From contig CAYYVQ010000062.1 in the NCBI GenBank assembly GCA_964475205.1, positions 1 to 16,970 on the forward strand: a stretch of DNA of 16,970 nt, read 5' to 3'. Every line of letters starts with the position of its first letter. Positions within the stretch are counted from its first letter, which is position 1. The translations under genes were made by a program, and so were the position numbers. The notes below the pieces were generated by a model that saw nothing but the letters and a program-made list of their open reading frames with translations, had not been told where the DNA came from and ran no database searches. This stretch comes from CAYSRM01 sp964475205. Lineage in GTDB: Bacteria; Verrucomicrobiota; Kiritimatiellia; UBA8416; CAYSRM01. Below are positions 16,070-16,970 of this stretch, piece after piece.

Positions 16070-16970
16070 TGAAGATCAACCGGGTTGATGATCTTATTGA
16101 CGCAGTGAAGCAGAGCGGCAGAACATACCGGCTTTCCGTTGCGGCGCCCCATGACATAAGTATAATAAGGGTTGTTGCAGAGGTATGCGAATTGGGCTTT
16201 GCTGAAGCGGCTCTTTTCGGTTCCGCTCGACAGATCGAGCAAATATGTGAAGAGTCCGGGATCAAGCTGCCTGATTCAGTGAGTATAACGGAGTGTGAGT
16301 CTGAAGTCAGCGCTGCTCAGGCTGCGGCCGCGTACACCAGGAAGGGCAAAGCAGATGTTCTGGTAAAAGGCTGTATACCCACAAGCACACTTATTCGTGC
16401 AGTGCTTTCGAGAGAAAGAGGAATCAGGGCCGACCGTCTGTTGAGCCATGTTGCGGTTTTTAATGATCCGGTAAGCGGACGGCTCATGTTTCTTACCGAT
16501 GCGGGTGTCAATATAGCTCCTAACATTTACCGGAAGGTCAGGATTGTTAAAAACGCGGTTGCTGTTGCAAAACGGCTTGGTTGTGAACGTCCGAAGGTCG
16601 CGCTGCTGGCGGCTGTCGACAAACTCAATTATCCTGCCATGCCTGCAACCCTGGACGCCGCGCTTGTGACAAAGATGGCCGGATCAGGTATGGTTTCTGA
16701 AGCTGATGTTGAAGGACCGTTTGCGCTTGACAACGCAATGTCCAAAGAATCCGCTGATAAGAAAAACAAGCGGGGTGTTGTTGCAGGCCTTGCGGATGTT
16801 CTCGTTGCTCCTGAGATTGAGACGGCCAATGTCTTGTACAAGGCGTTGCAGTTTTTCAGCCAGGCGACGTTTGCCAGCGCAGTTGTTGGCGCTTCTTCGC
16901 CCATAGCCGTGCCGTCCCGGGTGGATAGCATGACAACGAAAATGATGTCCATTATGTTGTCCTGTTTTCT
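16069..16970 (+). CDS. ptb: Phosphate butyryltransferase-like acyltransferase (PTA/PTB family), cut by the window end
   Basis: The ATG at 16069 shares its A with the ilvN stop codon, and the frame stays open for 300 codons to the end of the window. The protein transfers an acyl group between coenzyme A and phosphate (butyryl-, isobutyryl- or isovaleryl-CoA to the acyl phosphate), normally followed by a butyrate-kinase-type enzyme that yields ATP. Family motifs are plentiful: GKADVLVKGCIPTSTLIRAV near residues 97-116, then RLLSHVAVF, FLTDAGVNIAPN, LAAVDKLNYPAMPATLDAA near 183-201, VEGPFALDNAMS, and VLVAPEIETANVLYKALQFF near 246-265. Members are about 300 residues long, so nearly all of it is visible. 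The one-base overlap with ilvN implies co-transcription and coupled translation. In Bacillus a ptb gene sits with leucine dehydrogenase and branched-chain oxo-acid dehydrogenase genes, a useful parallel for the dehydrogenase next door. Confidence 0.92.
   Translation, partial: MKINRVDDLIDAVKQSGRTYRLSVAAPHDISIIRVVAEVCELGFAEAALFGSARQIEQICEESGIKLPDSVSITECESEVSAAQAAAAYTRKGKADVLVKGCIPTSTLIRAVLSRERGIRADRLLSHVAVFNDPVSGRLMFLTDAGVNIAPNIYRKVRIVKNAVAVAKRLGCERPKVALLAAVDKLNYPAMPATLDAALVTKMAGSGMVSEADVEGPFALDNAMSKESADKKNKRGVVAGLADVLVAPEIETANVLYKALQFFSQATFASAVVGASSPIAVPSRVDSMTTKMMSIMLSCF

Overview
The window looks like a chromosomal segment (moderate GC, dense coding, mostly + strand) of a Gram-negative-type bacterium. 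The DUF6785/OPT-like membrane proteins and the giant peptidase-like/FtsX fusion resemble gene types I associate with the PVC superphylum and neighbouring lineages such as Lentisphaerota, Kiritimatiellota, Planctomycetota or Sumerlaeota. That placement is an impression from gene content and could be wrong.

Left edge (1-394): a minus-strand reading frame runs off the start of the window. It lies just downstream of a complete minus-strand tRNA-Leu(CAA) gene with a long variable arm and an encoded CCA end.

Main block (395-14111): eight same-strand genes, most of them overlapping or a few bases apart, form what looks like one membrane-machine operon. In order they are a DUF6785/6784 polytopic membrane protein, a soluble 298-aa protein of unknown family, a stand-alone PqqD-like protein, an FtsX-type permease with a helical extracytoplasmic domain, a LolD/MacB-type ATPase, a 1737-aa fusion of a degenerate M28 peptidase-like region to an FtsX permease, an OPT-like polytopic membrane protein and, after a 148-bp gap, a second LolD/MacB-type ATPase. 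So there are two permeases, two ATPases and two OPT-superfamily-like proteins, plus two probably cytosolic proteins. The M28 region appears to have lost all five metal ligands, which suggests a binding or structural role. I do not know a described system with this composition; it is the best candidate here for something new.

Right block (14119-16970): amino-acid metabolism. A minus-strand Glu/Leu/Phe/Val dehydrogenase family enzyme carries leucine-dehydrogenase-like residues at two substrate-specificity positions. It is divergent from an ilvN (acetolactate synthase regulatory subunit) gene that overlaps by one base a phosphate butyryltransferase-like gene (ptb), which is cut by the window end. 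Together they suggest branched-chain amino acid or 2-oxo acid metabolism. The divergent intergenic region holds a candidate promoter embedded in a nested inverted repeat.

No CRISPR array, insertion sequence, rRNA or phage gene was seen.
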